From assembly GCA_021229015.1 (NCBI GenBank), contig CM037782.1, forward strand, positions 62,671,909 through 62,735,908: 64,000 bases of DNA. The letters run 5' to 3'. Of the stretch, positions 30,597 to 41,479 are shown one piece after another. The notes beneath the pieces are model-generated. The model was not told where the DNA came from and searched no databases. It worked only from the letters and a program-made list of their open reading frames with translations. The position numbers were made by a program, and so were the translations under genes. The stretch comes from Solen grandis. Taxonomy: Eukaryota; Mollusca; Bivalvia; Adapedonta; Solenidae. Each line of letters begins with the position of its first letter. Position 1 is the first letter of the stretch.

Positions 30597-31208
30597 ATGG
30601 AAAATTATATTCAAAAAGACAGTAGTGTCGGTGAGTCTATCGATTTTATTAATAACACAGGTGTTGGTCATAGAAAACTGAAAGATGTTTCTATTATTCT
30701 TAAATATAAGTACAATGGAGATTGGTTAAGTGAATATGTGACCATTATGAGTATGGTTATGTACTCCCTTAAACATTATCCTATTAAAATTCTAAGAAAT
30801 AATAGTTTCTATCAAACACCTGGTGAATTTCCATATATGATCGGTGTATTATATTCTAAGGATATTTTAAGAAAAATATTAACATTAATGTATGAAAGGG
30901 ATACGGATCTGAATGAACTTACAATATATTTTCATTCAGAATCACATTCCGACATTTATGGATGTACAGATTTTTATGCAAATAATAAGAATGAAATTCA
31001 TTTATATATAGGCAGTCATTTTTCAAAATTGCATGTCATTGGTACATTAATTCATGAAGTCTCCCATGCACTCCTTCCACATGACTGTGATCATTCAGAT
31101 ATTTGGTTTAAAACATCTGTTTGTCTAATGACTTTGGCAAGATCAGTCACAGATAGGTCAAATTTGTCTTATTCTTATGTGGCTGAAAAAGGACCTAATA
31201 TCCTTTAA
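30597..31208 (+). CDS. putative HExxH zinc metallopeptidase (203 aa)
   Basis: An uninterrupted ORF. About residues 148-172 read VIGTLIHEVSHALLPHDCDH then SDIWFK: HEVSH is a zincin HExxH motif, with further His residues 7-10 positions on and an aromatic that resembles SprT/WLM-like and viral metallopeptidase sites (HExxHxL...HxxxW). The segment before it (NKNEIHLYIGSHFSKLHVI) looks like the preceding edge strand. No signal peptide is evident. Origin is unclear: a cargo gene of the Polinton-like element or a separate captured gene. Codon use is AT-rich, like the element genes nearby. The exact family is not identified. Confidence 0.55.
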   Translation: MENYIQKDSSVGESIDFINNTGVGHRKLKDVSIILKYKYNGDWLSEYVTIMSMVMYSLKHYPIKILRNNSFYQTPGEFPYMIGVLYSKDILRKILTLMYERDTDLNELTIYFHSESHSDIYGCTDFYANNKNEIHLYIGSHFSKLHVIGTLIHEVSHALLPHDCDHSDIWFKTSVCLMTLARSVTDRSNLSYSYVAEKGPNIL

Positions 31209-31475
31209 ATATAAGAACAATTCATATATGAATTTCATACAGCAAAATATATAAAATATAAACTAAAAAGAAATTAAAAAAATAAAAAAAATAAAAAATA
31301 TGTATATATATATATATATATTTATACCAAACTTATCTTTCAAAACACCATGTGATTCTGTGATGCAAAAACGTTTCACTCAACATCTTCAACAACATCT
31401 TCGAGAACAACTCAATAACATCTACAACAATGACAAATAAAGGTAAGTCATTCATAAGTCAAATATCTTACCTTA
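31209..31475. other. AT-rich spacer
   Basis: A-rich and (TA)n tracts (about 31301-31322); no gene seen. Confidence 0.4.
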
Positions 31476-31769
31476 CTAACATCCTTTACATGGATAAGCC
31501 GTCACAATGACATACTTTTTATTTTTTTTTTGTTCATATATCACTGTGATTGATCTAGTAGACAGTTTTGAATATCCCAGGTAACCAATGTCAAAATCAA
31601 AAGACTTTGTCATTGAAAATCTTTTTCCTGTCGTATCTATATGATCTGGATCATATAAACAAGAAAATATTGCTTTAAGCATCGTCTTTTTATTGAAAAA
31701 TACAGATGCATCTGGACAATTACCATACAAATGTTTCTGAAAAGCATGGTCGGAAATTATGACTTGCAT
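31476..31769 (-). CDS. small unknown protein, possible RelE/DUF4258-like fold (97 aa)
   Basis: Intact ORF starting MQVIISDHAFQKHLYGNCPD and ending YVIVTAYPCKGC. The pattern (SDHAFxKH near the N-terminus, a basic turn, then a terminal strand xVIVTAY) vaguely recalls small RNase-like domains of the RelE/BrnT/DUF4258 group, otherwise mainly bacterial. This is weak, based on pattern only, and no function is claimed. Upstream on the minus strand are two CCAAT boxes and a TGACGTCA palindrome (31862-31869), which supports expression. Confidence 0.45.
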   Translation of the reverse strand: MQVIISDHAFQKHLYGNCPDASVFFNKKTMLKAIFSCLYDPDHIDTTGKRFSMTKSFDFDIGYLGYSKLSTRSITVIYEQKKNKKYVIVTAYPCKGC

Positions 31770-31839
31770 GATGCCAAATGATTTTTTTCACACATTCTAA
31801 AGAATGATGAATGTTTGTTGTAAAATTTAAATTCATTGT

Positions 31840-31893
31840 TTCTTTCTCTGATTGGTTGAAATGACGTCATCTATAGCTCTTTTCATTGGTTGT
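31840..31893 (-). promoter_or_regulatory. CCAAT/CRE cluster
   Basis: On the minus strand CAACCAATGAAAAG, then TGACGTCA (31862-31869), then CAACCAATCAG. It is placed about 80-120 nt upstream of the 97-aa ORF start. A divergent plus-strand ORF could share it. Confidence 0.45.
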
Positions 31894-31986
31894 GTATTTC
31901 AAGTCCAGACAAGGAAGATTTCATTGGTTCATGTCTTATTTGATATACAGTTTATTATTTATAATATAATACTTTTTTTCAGATTC

Positions 31987-32214
31987 ATGCATTTAATTTC
32001 AGCTGGATGCCACTTCATGTTCATACCGAATATCCGGTGTTGGGGTAAAGTTAATCACTTTTACAGCAGGGTTCCCATGAACACAGAGTACGTTCTCACG
32101 CTTTGGACTAAAATAGAGACCGGAAACACTTTGACCAAAAATGGAAAACACATTAGAGTAGTTACCGGAAATGTATTCATTTTCTTGGAAGATAGGGAAC
32201 TGTTCACATCATAA
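31987..32214 (+). CDS. possible small ORF (75 aa), low support
   Basis: A plus-strand frame from the ATG at 31987 with mixed polar and hydrophobic composition (EYVLTLWTKIETGNTL, then VVTGNVFIFLED). A TTTATAATATAA box is 30 nt upstream. No family recognised. It might be an element accessory gene or a chance frame. Confidence 0.25.
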   Translation: MHLISAGCHFMFIPNIRCWGKVNHFYSRVPMNTEYVLTLWTKIETGNTLTKNGKHIRVVTGNVFIFLEDRELFTS

Positions 32215-32500
32215 GTGTTTCTCTTTGAGCGTTATGTATCATTTTATTTTGACATGTCTTTATTGAGTTTTTCTTATGTTCTGTATTATATATTTATACA
32301 TTTTTTTCTTACTTATTTTAATGTATTTTATTCCTTTTTATTTTTAAAGTATTGATTTTACCCATTGTATTTTCTATTTATTGCTGCCATTTTTTTTTCT
32401 CATACGGTGTTTGAATTGTCCATTGTACACCATGAGTCTTCGCCTAGGGCTAAGGACTTGACCTTCAATGCCCTTAACCCTAGGTCAAATGTACAACTCT
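32215..32500. other. spacer with inverted repeat
   Basis: T-rich DNA. CCTAGGGCTAAGG at about 32441 and CCTTAACCCTAGG at about 32472 form an imperfect hairpin. No gene seen, and no 5' LTR of the gypsy element is recognised here. Confidence 0.4.
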
Positions 32501-32504
32501 GTAC

Positions 32505-32640
32505 ATTGATGTCATTTCTAACTATAGATCATAATGTCATTCTAAATATAGATCATGATGTCATTTCTAACTATAGATCGTGATGTCATTCTAAATATAG
32601 ATCATGATGTCATTCTAAATATAGACCATGATGTCATGCT
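32505..32640. repeat. 24-bp tandem repeat
   Basis: About six units like ATGTCATTCTAAATATAGATC differing by a few bases, running into the region before the gypsy gag gene. Confidence 0.85.
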
Positions 32641-32647
32641 AGAAAAC

Positions 32648-32712
32648 CAATATGGCCGCCGCACATGCGCAAATAATCTGATGACGTCACTCCTGCGCAT
32701 GCGCAGTCTTTG
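32648..32712 (+). promoter_or_regulatory. YY1 / CRE / NRF1 site cluster before gag
   Basis: CCAATATGGCCGCC (YY1-like, with a CCAAT), GCACATGCGCAA, TGACGTCA (32682-32689) and the palindrome TGCGCATGCGCA (NRF1 consensus, about 32694-32705) are packed in 65 bp, about 35 nt before the gag ATG. It looks like a TATA-less, housekeeping-type promoter. Confidence 0.6.
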
Positions 32713-32740
32713 ACGCCAAAGAGCTGACCATACTACTAAT

Positions 32741-33807
32741 ATGTCTCTGTCAAACGCTGCTGATCTAGGGGCACATGGTCCAGCAATCCTCTCCGAAGAG
32801 GAAATGATACACATGTTGTCACTTAAGTATGACATAGTTCCTAAGGGGGAGAAGAAACTGAAGGGTGATGTGTCCGAAGCTAAGTCCTTTAGTAGGGTAA
32901 GCTCCACTGACGAAATATTTAGCCCCATCCATTCTCCTAAATCCAAACCAGTTTCTTACGCTCGTTTACCCAAGATTCCATTCTTTTCTGGGGAGATTCC
33001 AGTCCCAAAAAAAGAACTTAGTTATTATGAATGGCGTCATGAGATTAGGTGTCTTAGACGGGACCCATCTTTGGAAAGTACTCAGATTTTGCAAGCTATT
33101 CGGAATTCTCTAATCGGAACACCTCGGAAGATAGTTGTTTCGTTAGGCGACCAAGCTGATATTGATGATATCTTTCATAAATTAGATGCAAATTATGCAG
33201 AGCCATCAAAAAAAAAGGGATTACTATGAAAGAGTTTTTCAATACTTGTCAGAGATCAGATGAAACTATTACTTCGTTTGGTTGTAGGCTCGAGTCTGTT
33301 CTCGAAAATATTTTCGAAGAAGGTCATTTACCGAGGGATGCTAAGAATGAGTTGATGTGTGACCGCCTTTGGTCAGGTCTCCGGTCCGAGCTCTTATAAT
33401 CAAATACACGACACCTCCTTGATTCTATAAGGGAGTATGATATTCTTTTAAGGAATATTCGTGAGGTCGAAAAAGAGTTGAACATTGATTCTAAAAAAGG
33501 TCATGTTCATCAGCAACAAAATGCGTCATATGATTATAAGAAGCAATTGGAAGAATTAGAGTCACGGGTAGAGAAAAAAATCAGTAATTTGCAGTCAGGT
33601 ATTGATAAAAGGTTTCAGCAGATATGCCAGAAGCTTAATGCGCTGTCATGTGACAAAAATGATTCATCTCTTCAGCAAGCAAGTAGGGAAAGTCCTCGTT
33701 ATCAGTCTACGTATCAGTATAAGGGAAATCGTAGATCATGGCGTGGTCAAGGTGTCAATACTAGAAATGGTAGGCGATTTGGTTCTCAGAAAAACCCAAA
33801 CGCTTAA
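32741..33807 (+). pseudogene. gypsy gag, broken
   Basis: The first frame (162 aa, to 33229) has KIPFFSGEIPVPKKELSYYE and WRHEIRCLRRDP, resembling the PNMA/retrotransposon gag capsid N-terminal lobe. The frame shifts at the A9 run. The second part continues through a capsid C-lobe-like region, then a TAA at 33397, then a coiled-coil-like and Arg/Gly-rich, nucleic-acid-binding tail (33478-33807, RRSWRGQGVNTRNGRRFG). No CCHC zinc knuckle is seen. Confidence 0.8.
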
Positions 33808-33833
33808 CCACCTTTGATAGCGGCCGTACAGAG

Positions 33834-36800
33834 GTGGACACTCACGTAAGCGGCCAAACAAGTTTAGTTGACAGGTTAACTGGAGGATCGAACCAGGCTA
33901 ACATTATGTTTAATGGAATTCATACTTCTGCTTTAATTGATTCTGGTTCTTCTGTCACTACAGTTTCAAGTTCGTTTTATCAGTCTATGGCTGATAAGCC
34001 ACCGCTTCTCAATTTGTGTAACTTAGGCATTGATTTAGACGTTACGGTAGCTGATGGTAACCATTTAAAGGTGATGGGATATGTTGAGGTCAGTATTTCC
34101 GTTCCATTTCTAAGTGATTTCAAGATTGATGTCCCAGTGTTAGTTATTCCCGACAGTTCTTTCAGTTACTCGTGTCCAGTTGTAGTAGGGACCAATGTCA
34201 TCAGACGGCTTAAGTCATATACGACTGATAGCACTTCCTGTTTCCCAGAAGCATGGCAGATTGCGCTAGATTCTATTGTGCGCGATCCGTATGTTGTTAG
34301 ATCCACAAATGAGCATACCCTTGAGATAGGTCCATATGAGCAGATTTCTCTTCACGGTATTGCTAGAGGCATAGACCACAAGGTTAAGAGGGTGGTTACT
34401 GAGAATTTACACGAAAGTCCTCTGTTGGTTAGACCACATGTAGTAAAGGTTCCGCAGCATGGTTCATGTGCTAAAATTCCAGTCCATATTTACAATATGT
34501 CAGCAAAAACCTTGTTTATTAAACCTAAGAGTCCTATATGTTGCATTAATGAGGTGAAAATTGTTGATGATTTGACATCGTCAGTTGATAGGTCTGAAAT
34601 TAAAAAAGATTCAATAGTTGAAAATTTTGACTTAAAAATTGATCGAAAGAACTTAACAGATGACCAGTATTATCAGGTTTTAAAGGTTCTCGGTAACTGG
34701 AGTCATATTTTCTCTACAGGCCCAACTGACATAGGGTGTACCATTACTGTTAAACACAAGATTGTTTTAGACAATGATGTTCCATTTAAGCAACCATATC
34801 GTAAAATCCCCCCAGCAATGTACGAGGAAGTGAGGCAACACCTACGCGATATGTTGGATATAGGCGTTATAAGGGAAAGTGACAGTCCGTATTCCTCGAA
34901 CGTAGTTCTTGTGCGAAAAAAAAGACGGAAGTCTTCGTTTCTGTTTGGATTTCAGGTTACTAAATTCTAGAACTCGAAAAGACGCATACATGCTACCTCG
35001 ATTTGACGATACAGTAGATTCCGTTATAGGGTCAAAATTTTTCTCTAAATTAGATTTGAGATCAGGGTACTGGCAGGTCGAAATGGAGGAAAATGATAAA
35101 CCCAAAACAGCATTTTCCGTTGGAAACTTAGGCTTTTACGAATGTTGTAGGATGGCTTTAGGGTTGGTGAATAGTGGCGCGACATTTCAACGCCTAATGG
35201 AAAAATGTGTTGGAGACATTAATTTGAAAGAATGTTTAGTATTTATCGATGATATTCTGATTTTTTCTAAAACATTCGAAGAACACATTGAGCGAATTGA
35301 AAATGTTTTCAGCAGGTTAGAGTCTCATGGTCTTAAACTAAAGGGTTCAAAATGCGATTTTTTTAGGTCATATCATATCAGAGGAAGGTATCGCGACGGA
35401 TCCGGAGAAATTGACCGCTATTTCTCAATGGCCAACTCCTACAAATGTTAAAGATCTCAGAGCTTTTCTTGGAACAGCGGGTTTTTACCGCAGATTTATT
35501 AAAGATTATTAAAAAATTGCTCAACCTTTAAATCGTCTTTTAGAGGGTCACTGTTTGAATTCGCCCAAGCGTAAGGTATCAAAATCAGCAAAAAGCAAAA
35601 CACCTACTGCGTGGCAGTGGCAAAAAGAGCAAGAATATGCTTTTAATACTTTGAAAGAGAAACTGACGTCCCCGCCAGTGTTGGCGTTTGCCGACTACAC
35701 AAAACCCTTTATTGTGCACACAGACGCGTCGAGCACGGGGTTGGGTTCCGTTTTACTCCAGAAGCAAGACGACGGAACTGAACGCGTGATTGCGTATGCG
35801 AGCCGTGGGTTGCGCCCTAGTGAGCGTAATTATCCCGCCCACAAGCTAGAATTCTTGGCGTTAAAATGGTCGGTAACTGATAAATTTCATGATTATCTAT
35901 ATGGCAATAAATTTACAGTAACAACCGATAACAATCCGTTAACGTATGTTTTAACTTCTGCAAAACTCGATGCTACTTCGCACCGATGGGTTGCGGCTTT
36001 ATCAGCTTTCGATTTTGACATCGTATATAAACCGGGAAAGCTCAATTCTGACTGTGATGGTTTAAGTCGTAAACCCCATATGTTCTCAGATGTTGTCAAA
36101 GCTATTTGCATGGGTGTCTCTGTTGACAAACCAGTAGTTGAACGATTGTCAGGTGTGTCAATCCCACAGCAATGTTCTGTGATTATAGATTGTCCATCTA
36201 CACCAGTAGATTGGGCAAGGGAACAAGGTCAGGACCCATACTTAGCAGAGGTTATTAGGCTCCTAGGAAGTCGTTCTCGCCCAAAGGGGGGCAAAGATAT
36301 GCCAAAAGATGTAAAGTCACTTATTCGCGACTTTGACCGGTTGTCAGTCCGGAATGGTGTTCTTTATAGGTCTTCTTTTGTAGATGGTGACGAAGTTTCA
36401 CAGTTGATTATACCCCAGTCACACCGTACAATTGTCTTCAAAGGTATCCATGACAATGTTGGTCACCCAGGGAAGGACAAGTCTCTTTGGTTGGCCCGAC
36501 AAAGGTTTTATTGGCCCGGTATGGAGGCCGACATAAATAATTGGGTTACCTCTTGTAGTCGTTGTATCCTGAGGAAAACGCCTGAAATTAAGGCAGCCGA
36601 ACTTGTCCCTATTCAAACAAGCCGTCCAATGCAGCTAGTATGTATGGATTTCCTTAAGCTCGAGCGATCTAGGGGTGGTTACGAAGATGTGTTAGTGATA
36701 ACCGACCATTTTACTCGGTTTGCTAAAGCAATACCCTGTAGAAATCAAAAGGCGATGACTACAGCCAAAGCTTTATTTGAAAATTTCATTGTTCATTACT

Positions 36801-37981
36801 CGTTTCCGGAACAATTGCACTCGGATCAAGGCAGGAATTTCGAAAGTAAAGTTATTAAGGAATTGTGCAAATTGGCAAATGTACATAAAACTAGGACAAC
36901 CCCATTTCATCCCTGCGGGAATCCATCGGCGGAGCGGTTTAACCGTACGTTGCTCCGGATGCTAGGAACGTTAAGTGATGAAAAGAAGGCTGATTGGAAA
37001 GAGTATACACCAGCCCTTGTCCATGCCTATAACGCGACGAAAAATAGCGCGACGGGATTCTCACCCCATTACTTGATGTTCGGCTGGCATCCGCGCCTGT
37101 CGGTAGATGCTTACCTGGGTACAAACGCTCGAAACCCAAAGTCCAGTTCACATGCTTCATATGCTTCCAGGTTGCGGGACAGATTAAACTATGCGTACAA
37201 GGTAGCAGGTGACGCTGCCAGAAAGAGAGCTCTCCAAAATAAGACAAATTACGATTTGAGGGTTAGAGAAAATCGTTTGGCAGTAGGTGATATCGTACTG
37301 GTTCGTCACGTAAACCTTCAGGGTAGAAATAAACTGGCAGATAGGTGGGAAAAAGACCCGTATGTGGTACTAGACATCCCATACGAAGGTCAACCCGTGT
37401 ACAAGGTCCAACTTGAATCACGTAAGGGCCCCATCCGTACATTGCACAGAAACCTGTTACTCCCTTTTATTTCAGTGCCTGAGCCCGATACTGATAGGGT
37501 AGACAACGCATTTTCAGTTAGGAAGAGTAAGAAAGTCCAGTCTCAGAATTGTAGCCAGAGTGATGAAGATTCCTCTTCATCAGAGTCTGTTTGTTCAGAA
37601 ATCTATGTAATCCCACATAGAAGAAAGGCGAGAGGTGTAAGGCTTACTGATCTAGATTCTCAAGGGGGCCCTCTAAGTGTTATTACAGGTCAAAGGGAAA
37701 ATAGGGTTTACAGGGACGAGCGCGAAACCATAGAACGGCGCTTCCGCTCTCCTACCCCTTTAACACAAAGGACGCCTCAAAACCCCGCCTCACAAAGGTC
37801 AAGTTATCAGTACACTAGGTCCCCGACTCTAGCGCCCACAGTTAATGTGTCACCTGAGTCCCCAGTACTTGCCCCGGCACAATCACCCGTAGCCCGGCCG
37901 GTACGTCAGCGGAGGCCACCTGACCGATATGGACAGTGGGTACATGCTGGAGTGAGAGAGGATGTTGTTTATTATGTCTAG
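33834..37981 (+). pseudogene. gypsy pol polyprotein, broken
   Basis: Domains in order: retropepsin with ALIDSGSSVTTVS (Asp36); reverse transcriptase N-terminal part to the A8 run; palm with FSKLDLRSGYWQ and FIDDILIFS (the YxDD box has Phe); a frame shift at the T7 run; a TAA at 35520 in the connection; RNase H with VHTDASSTGLG and TTDNNPLTYV; integrase zinc finger (HDNVGHPGKDK to CSRC), core with CMDFLKLE, LHSDQGRNFES and NPSAERFNRTL; and a C-terminal SH3-like domain. The 808-aa RNase H-integrase part (35555-37981) is intact. The tail is Ser/Pro/Arg-rich. Confidence 0.92.
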
Positions 37982-38211
37982 ATAAGCTTATCTCTTTTAA
38001 AAAAAAAAAATCTGTCATTTGAAATACACTGTAAACATTATCTCAGTTCTATATGATTTTAAATTGTGTGCGTGTATGTGTGTGTGTGCATAAGTATTAA
38101 ACAGTATATTGGTTAAATGAAATCATATTGCAATATCGTTAATATTTACTTTGTATTCCACACTCCTCATATTGAATGATGTTATTTGAAATGACAGGAG
38201 TCATTTAAACT

Positions 38212-38222
38212 AGGAGGGGGAG
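38212..38222 (+). other. polypurine tract
   Basis: AGGAGGGGGAG, two bases before the TGTAGTAAAGG start of the 3' LTR; primes plus-strand DNA synthesis in LTR elements. Confidence 0.8.
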
Positions 38223-38224
38223 TT

Positions 38225-38677
38225 TGTAGTAAAGGTCAATATTTGTATTTTTTAGTATTTTTGTTAATAAACTATAAAATTATAAGATGATGAAAAAAGA
38301 ATATTTTATATCAGGTTTGAACCCGCACCGCGTGGTTCGTAGTCCGTCGGCGTCACCACTCGGCTATGCCACATTGGTTGGTTGGCAGTCAATACACCCA
38401 AGTCATATTTGGTTATGTAATATTAGTTGTTTTTTATGCTTGAGTGAATTATTGTTCTCGCGAGATTTTAATTTAAGTTACAAATCTTGTTACGAGAATT
38501 CAGCACTCTTCCACCCGAGTCCAAAGAGACAGGTTGTTGTATTCTTCTGGGTTTTATCTATATATCCATTGGGAAAGTATTTGAAGCCGACGAGTCTGGT
38601 AAGAGTTATTCTTATTCTTTGATTGTATTCCAATTGGTTTAAAATATTCATCTTTGTATTAACTAAATGTATGCCCA
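38225..38677 (+). repeat. gypsy 3' LTR, 453 bp
   Basis: It starts TGTAGTAAAGGTCAATATTT and ends TGTATGCCCA, giving TG...CA ends. An inverted copy of equal length lies at 39587-40039; identical translated frames show at least about 336 bp without differences. On the minus strand it contains a tRNA-like block with box A (TAGCCGAGTGGTGACGCC) and box B (GGGTTCAAACC) motifs at about 38318-38378. Confidence 0.85.
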
Positions 38678-39586
38678 ATAAAAAAGACAGTTGCTTTATG
38701 AAAACATGCCCTCAAGATATTACTCATAAATGCCGGTTTCGTTAACCAAATTAAAATGAATAGATATTAAAGGTATGAGAATTATCTGAATTTGATATAT
38801 ATAAGTTCAGTAGAAATACAAAACTTAAAATGATACTAACTACTGCCCTATTTAAATCAAAATTTTAAATACTTTAAAACTAAATAAATTGATAAACTAC
38901 ATCAAATAATATCAGGTTAGGACGCAGCCTCAGAACATCTGTGGTTCCAGCGTTGCTTGGTAATGTAAGAACGGTCGTCACATCATATCGTACCACGCGC
39001 TCACGAAGTCAAACTCGGAACGAAAGTGTCATGGCTCTGGTATAATAATAAAGTGTCTATAGAGTCACTTAACCAGGAACTCACAATGTCTCTTCTCGAC
39101 ACGCGAGAAATCAAGAATATAAACTTACAGTTTGTAGGCACAATCACTATGGACCCGCGGTGCCGCCCTCAGAATACCACGTGGTCCTTGACTCAGGTCG
39201 TCGGAATCCAAGGTCGACATCCACAATGTTGATACCCGCCGGCTGTCTGGTCGTCGTCGCTGTGGTTACGCTAACCTCGTCGGGGAGCCATTTGTAGTTG
39301 GGGTGTATCGATAAAGAAACAGACTTTTTTCCACATTTATTATGACAGTATGCCACGAACGTACCACGTGGATGGAACCTAACAAAATATTACATTAGAA
39401 TAATGAAATAATGCATATTTCATTATAATACATTTATATCTAATACAATTCAAATATAAATCAAATACAGATAATATTGTAATAATTCACCTGAATAGTT
39501 ACATAGTTTACAATATTTCGATATCTGACAATATTTTATATATCTGCATTCACTAAACAATACAATACAAATGCAATAAAATTATT
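38678..39586. other. spacer between inverted LTR copies
   Basis: About 909 bp of AT-rich DNA with a GC-richer core (about 38917-39375) containing ACCACGCGC, CACGTGG and CCGGCGGGT-type motifs. No family or gene recognised. Confidence 0.4.
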
Positions 39587-40039
39587 TGGGCATACATTTA
39601 GTTAATACAAAGATGAATATTTTAAACCAATTGGAATACAATCAAAGAATAAGAATAACTCTTACCAGACTCGTCGGCTTCAAATACTTTCCCAATGGAT
39701 ATATAGATAAAACCCAGAAGAATACAACAACCTGTCTCTTTGGACTCGGGTGGAAGAGTGCTGAATTCTCGTAACAAGATTTGTAACTTAAATTAAAATC
39801 TCGCGAGAACAATAATTCACTCAAGCATAAAAAACAACTAATATTACATAACCAAATATGACTTGGGTGTATTGACTGCCAACCAACCAATGTGGCATAG
39901 CCGAGTGGTGACGCCGACGGACTACGAACCACGCGGTGCGGGTTCAAACCTGATATAAAATATTCTTTTTTCATCATCTTATAATTTTATAGTTTATTAA
40001 CAAAAATACTAAAAAATACAAATATTGACCTTTACTACA
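39587..40039 (-). repeat. inverted gypsy LTR copy, 453 bp
   Basis: The reverse complement of 38225-38677 over its full length; similarity starts exactly at TG and ends exactly at CA. No polypurine tract or primer-binding site adjoins it, and the flanks (TTATT left, GGTTG right) do not form a target duplication, so it is not a simple solo LTR. Confidence 0.85.
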
Positions 40040-41270
40040 GGTTGAATAATTTTCCACAACAAGTTTTACTTCAGCTATTTCAAACACGTCTTACATGGAA
40101 GTACTTTTTTTTTCTCTCGCCAATTTAAGTCCGCAAACGAACCACGTGACTTCGTCAAGAAATTATATATATATATAAATATTAAAGTTGGCATTAACAC
40201 CGCTTTAGTAGCTTACTGTCTGGAAATGACAAGCATCTTGCAGACCCTAACTCTTCCAATAAGAAAGGAATTGCCTGTTGTAAAATTATTTTAAAGCATT
40301 CCACATCATCATCATCACAGCCTATGTCTATTATTAAAGTAATTTCTTTACTTTTCTGAATAATTTGATAATATGAGTTTTTCATCGGCCATATTCTAGA
40401 TACATTAATGATTTTTTTTGTTTGAAAATTTAAGAGATAAAAATGCTTAAAATATATGGAAATTAGGCCGAAGACACGTTTGATTTACATGGACCTTTTA
40501 GAACACATTTTAGAAATCTCTGAAACAAACGGCCTATTGCTGAACATATTTGTGAAAATGACATGTATCATTACCTGGAAATATTAGACCTGCTGTTTGT
40601 AAATGATGCGTGCACATGCCAGTTATTAAGCTAATCTGAAATTGCTTTGCTTTATTTAAGTTGTGCTTCAAAAACATGCGCGGCGTCTTTGGTGCTTTGC
40701 ATCAAAATTAATCTTGTTATGTTCATGTTTTAAGAGATGGAAGACCGCATTCATTCTACCAGGTAAAAGTGACATCACGCTCCTCGCCTAACATAGCGTA
40801 GCAGTATTTTGCGGGTGATGACGCCGCATCTTTACCAATGAAATCCGAAACTCTGTATACATTTTTTATAAATCTCATTTCAGATAATATATAATAAATC
40901 ACGTTTTGTGGAATATAATAGGGTGAGGTAGAAGAAAAATGATCGCACTGCAAAATTTTATTTTTACCAAAAGAAATCCATATTCGGCACTAGGACTATT
41001 AATATATTTCCATATTGTATATTTCTTTTTCAGTCGAAATGTGGCTCTGAGTAATTATCGCGTCATTAGACATTTTGTGTGAGCCACAAAAATAACAAAA
41101 TGCGTTAAAAAAATCCCCAGCCAGAGACAAACAACCTTTGGCATTCTTCTAATGGATTAAATGTCAAATAATTGGTGCCAATGGAAAGGCAGTCATTAGT
41201 GTAGTAATATGATAATAATCTTGAACAAAAGTGTAAAAAAGTATGTCAAATATCATTTGTCTGATCCATG
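40040..41270. other. no gene supported
   Basis: AT-rich. A minus-strand 63-aa frame (40194-40385) has ITLIIDIGCDDDD, faintly like a von Willebrand A strand, but lacks the DxSxS metal site and splice context, so it is not called. Confidence 0.35.
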
Positions 41271-41479
41271 TAGTAAAGGTGAAACGCTCTGAACAACACA
41301 AAAACAAAATACCTAAGAAATGTATAAAGGGGAATAATAAAAGGGGAAGAGTTCTAGTTCCAAATTACTGCACTTTTACTACTCGCTATCTATTTTCATT
41401 TAAAGTTTCAAATCAATACCCTGAATTGTAAATAAGTTACGAACTGGACAAAAATGATAAAAAAAGTAAATCGAGGGTT

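Larger units (their letters stand above)
32741..38677 (+). mobile_element. Ty3/gypsy LTR retrotransposon, degraded, no 5' LTR seen
   Basis: Gag, then protease, reverse transcriptase, RNase H and integrase in gypsy order, then a polypurine tract (AGGAGGGGGAG, 38212-38222) and a 453-bp 3' LTR. No matching LTR was found upstream of gag. Coding frames are interrupted by one-base shifts in A9 (33208-33216), A8 (34916-34923) and T7 (35358-35364) runs and by stops at 33397 and 35520, so the copy is defective as assembled. Confidence 0.93.

Noticed and set aside
33426..34874. TATAAGGG motifs in the gypsy element as promoters
   Set aside because: They lie inside gag/pol coding sequence (Ile-Arg-Glu codons) and precede no ORF start.
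38287..38622. 111-aa frame occurring identically in inverted form at 39642-39977
   Set aside because: Both frames lie within the 453-bp LTR copies; identity reflects the repeat and not a protein family.
40194..40385. 63-aa minus frame with ITLIIDIG resembling a von Willebrand A strand
   Set aside because: It lacks the DxSxS metal site, has no splice context or neighbouring exons, and is short in AT-rich DNA.
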